6,904 nucleotides of DNA from an uncultured Clostridia bacterium. Lineage in GTDB: Bacteria; Bacillota; Clostridia; Oscillospirales; Ruminococcaceae. Shown here one piece after another: positions 6,191 to 6,904 of the stretch (within the stretch, counting starts at the first letter, position 1; every line of letters starts with the position of its first letter). The notes beneath the pieces were generated by a model that was given only the letters and a program-made list of their open reading frames with translations, was not told where the DNA came from and searched no databases. The position numbers and the translations under genes were made by a program. Where the stretch lies: assembly GCA_947165805.1 (NCBI GenBank), contig CAMVBT010000134.1, positions 1-6,904 on the forward strand, given 5' to 3'.

Positions 6191-6904
6191 TTAATTCTTT
6201 GCTTTCGGTTTTCTGCCGCGATTTGCGGGCTCAGTCTTTGCTGCCGCTTCTTTCTTGGCGGCAGGCTTTTTGGCCGGTGCTTTCTTTGCGGGTGCGGCCT
6301 TTTCGGTCTTGGGAGCTGCGGCTCTTCCGCGCTTCTTCGGAGCCGTTTCCGCCTTTAAGGCTTCCTCGGCCTCCTTTGCGGTCTGCTCGGCGATGCGGGC
6401 AGCCTCCTCGGCGACCTTCAGAGCTTCCTCTGCTGCCTTTTTGGCTTCTTCGGCTGCTCTTGCGGCTTCCTCCGCGATGCGCTTCTTTTCGCTGCGCTTT
6501 TCGGCGGCCTCGCGCTTCTTGGCGGCCTTTTCCTCTTTGGCTCTTATCACCGCGAGCTCAGCCTCATAGTCCTTCTTCTTCACGCAGCGGAAGAACATGG
6601 CGGACATAGGCGCGATCTTTACGGATACCGCGAACTTCTCGCCGTGCATATCCTCTCTGCGGGAGCTTACGATGCCGTTATGCGTCGGAGCTCCGATATC
6701 CTCGGAGGAGAATACCTCCTGATAGTCGCCGTAGAACGGTACGCCGAAGCTGTAGCATTCGTGGTATTTAGGCTGGAAGTTGAATACGCAGATGAGCTCG
6801 TCGCCCTTCTTGTTGAAGCGGCGGAACACGATGACGCTGTTCTCGTTGTCGTCGCTGACGATCCACTTGAAGCCCGTCCAGTCGTTGTCCACCTCCCACA
6901 ACTC
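6191..6904 (-). CDS. glgB: GlgB, 1,4-alpha-glucan branching enzyme, C-terminal part with long Lys/Ala-rich tail
   Basis: GlgB cuts and re-joins glucan chains to create alpha-1,6 branches in glycogen. Only the last 237 or so codons are present; the catalytic barrel lies beyond base 6904. The visible start, ELWEVDNDWTGFKWIVSDD then ENSVIVFRRF, is the end of the barrel. It leads into the all-beta C-terminal domain (ICVFNFQP, YSFGVPFYGDY, SVKIAPMSAMFFRC). The TTG at 6901-6899 is an internal Leu codon, not a start. Ordinary GlgB proteins end about here. This one continues in the same frame for about 130 residues: a helical segment with six heptads of the AEEAxKA type, then a basic tail of KKAPAKKPAAKK-like and RGRKPK motifs. 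There is no frame break. It precedes glgC by 34 bp and is presumably in one transcript with glgC and glgD; the operon promoter is outside the window. Confidence 0.93.
   Translation of the reverse strand, partial: ELWEVDNDWTGFKWIVSDDNENSVIVFRRFNKKGDELICVFNFQPKYHECYSFGVPFYGDYQEVFSSEDIGAPTHNGIVSSRREDMHGEKFAVSVKIAPMSAMFFRCVKKKDYEAELAVIRAKEEKAAKKREAAEKRSEKKRIAEEAARAAEEAKKAAEEALKVAEEAARIAEQTAKEAEEALKAETAPKKRGRAAAPKTEKAAPAKKAPAKKPAAKKEAAAKTEPANRGRKPKAKN
6194..6343 (-). other. Histone-H1-like basic tail of GlgB
   Basis: The last 50 residues of GlgB are almost wholly Lys, Ala, Pro, Arg, Glu and Thr. They contain KKRGR, repeated PAKK/APKK/AAKK units and a terminal RGRKPKAKN. The composition resembles eukaryotic H1 tails and bacterial proteins such as AlgP or Hc1. 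It should be disordered and strongly positive, and could bind an anionic polymer or another protein; that is inference. Confidence 0.8.
6350..6475 (-). repeat. Six degenerate 21-bp units coding for heptads in GlgB
   Basis: In reading order the encoded heptads are AEEAARA, AEEAKKA, AEEALKV, AEEAARI, AEQTAKE and AEEALKA, with no breaks. The DNA units have diverged, but the protein register is exact. The pattern predicts a long charged single helix or coiled coil. Tandem duplication followed by drift is the likely origin. Confidence 0.85.

Noticed and set aside
6255..6569. An Ala/Ser-rich open frame on the plus strand opposite the GlgB tail
   Set aside because: Its composition is the simple consequence of reading the repetitive Lys/Ala/Glu tail backwards; it shows no independent coding signal.
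6191..6580. Frameshift creating an artificial low-complexity GlgB tail
   Set aside because: The tail keeps a perfect heptad register and the composition of a known type of basic tail, and the stop codon lies 34 bp before the glgC start. An accidental frame would not show this order.

Overview
The window is a compact stretch of bacterial chromosome, most likely from an anaerobic Firmicute of the class Clostridia. An Oscillospiraceae/Ruminococcus-like host fits best. The clues are a glgB-glgC-glgD cluster with the Firmicute-specific GlgD subunit, an MtaB-type tRNA methylthiotransferase, small HPr-domain proteins carrying the Ser-46-type KSIMG motif, GGAGG/AAAGG ribosome sites, and frequent ATA isoleucine codons in an otherwise fairly GC-rich genome. 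The genus is inference, not proof. I see no insertion sequence, phage gene, CRISPR array, tRNA or rRNA.

Layout. Positions 1-2147 carry a minus-strand run read as mtaB, azlC, azlD. MtaB modifies the anticodon loop of ANN-decoding tRNAs. AzlC and AzlD form a branched-chain amino acid exporter, and azlD is cut by the window edge. A 173-bp divergent intergenic region separates mtaB from a plus-strand pair of tiny paralogous genes (2321-2825). Both encode 76-aa HPr-fold proteins that keep the serine regulatory motif but lack the PTS phosphocarrier histidine. This pair has a good sigma-A-type promoter and a clear intrinsic terminator. Converging on it is a minus-strand gene for a membrane-anchored zinc D,D-carboxypeptidase of the VanY/M15B type, whose stop codon lies inside a striking 42-bp palindrome made of six heptamers. 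That gene has its own near-consensus promoter.

Positions 3732-6904 hold the 3' part of a glycogen-synthesis operon on the minus strand, read as glgB (3' end only), glgC, glgD. It ends in a strong intrinsic terminator. GlgC makes ADP-glucose, GlgD is its catalytically degenerate partner, and GlgB introduces alpha-1,6 branches. The GlgB here has about 130 extra C-terminal residues: a heptad-repeat Ala/Glu/Lys coiled coil followed by a histone-H1-like Lys/Ala/Pro tail.

There is no gene-free stretch longer than about 175 bases. The most unusual items are the paired histidine-less HPr-like proteins, the GlgB tail and the heptamer palindrome. The other genes look ordinary for the group.
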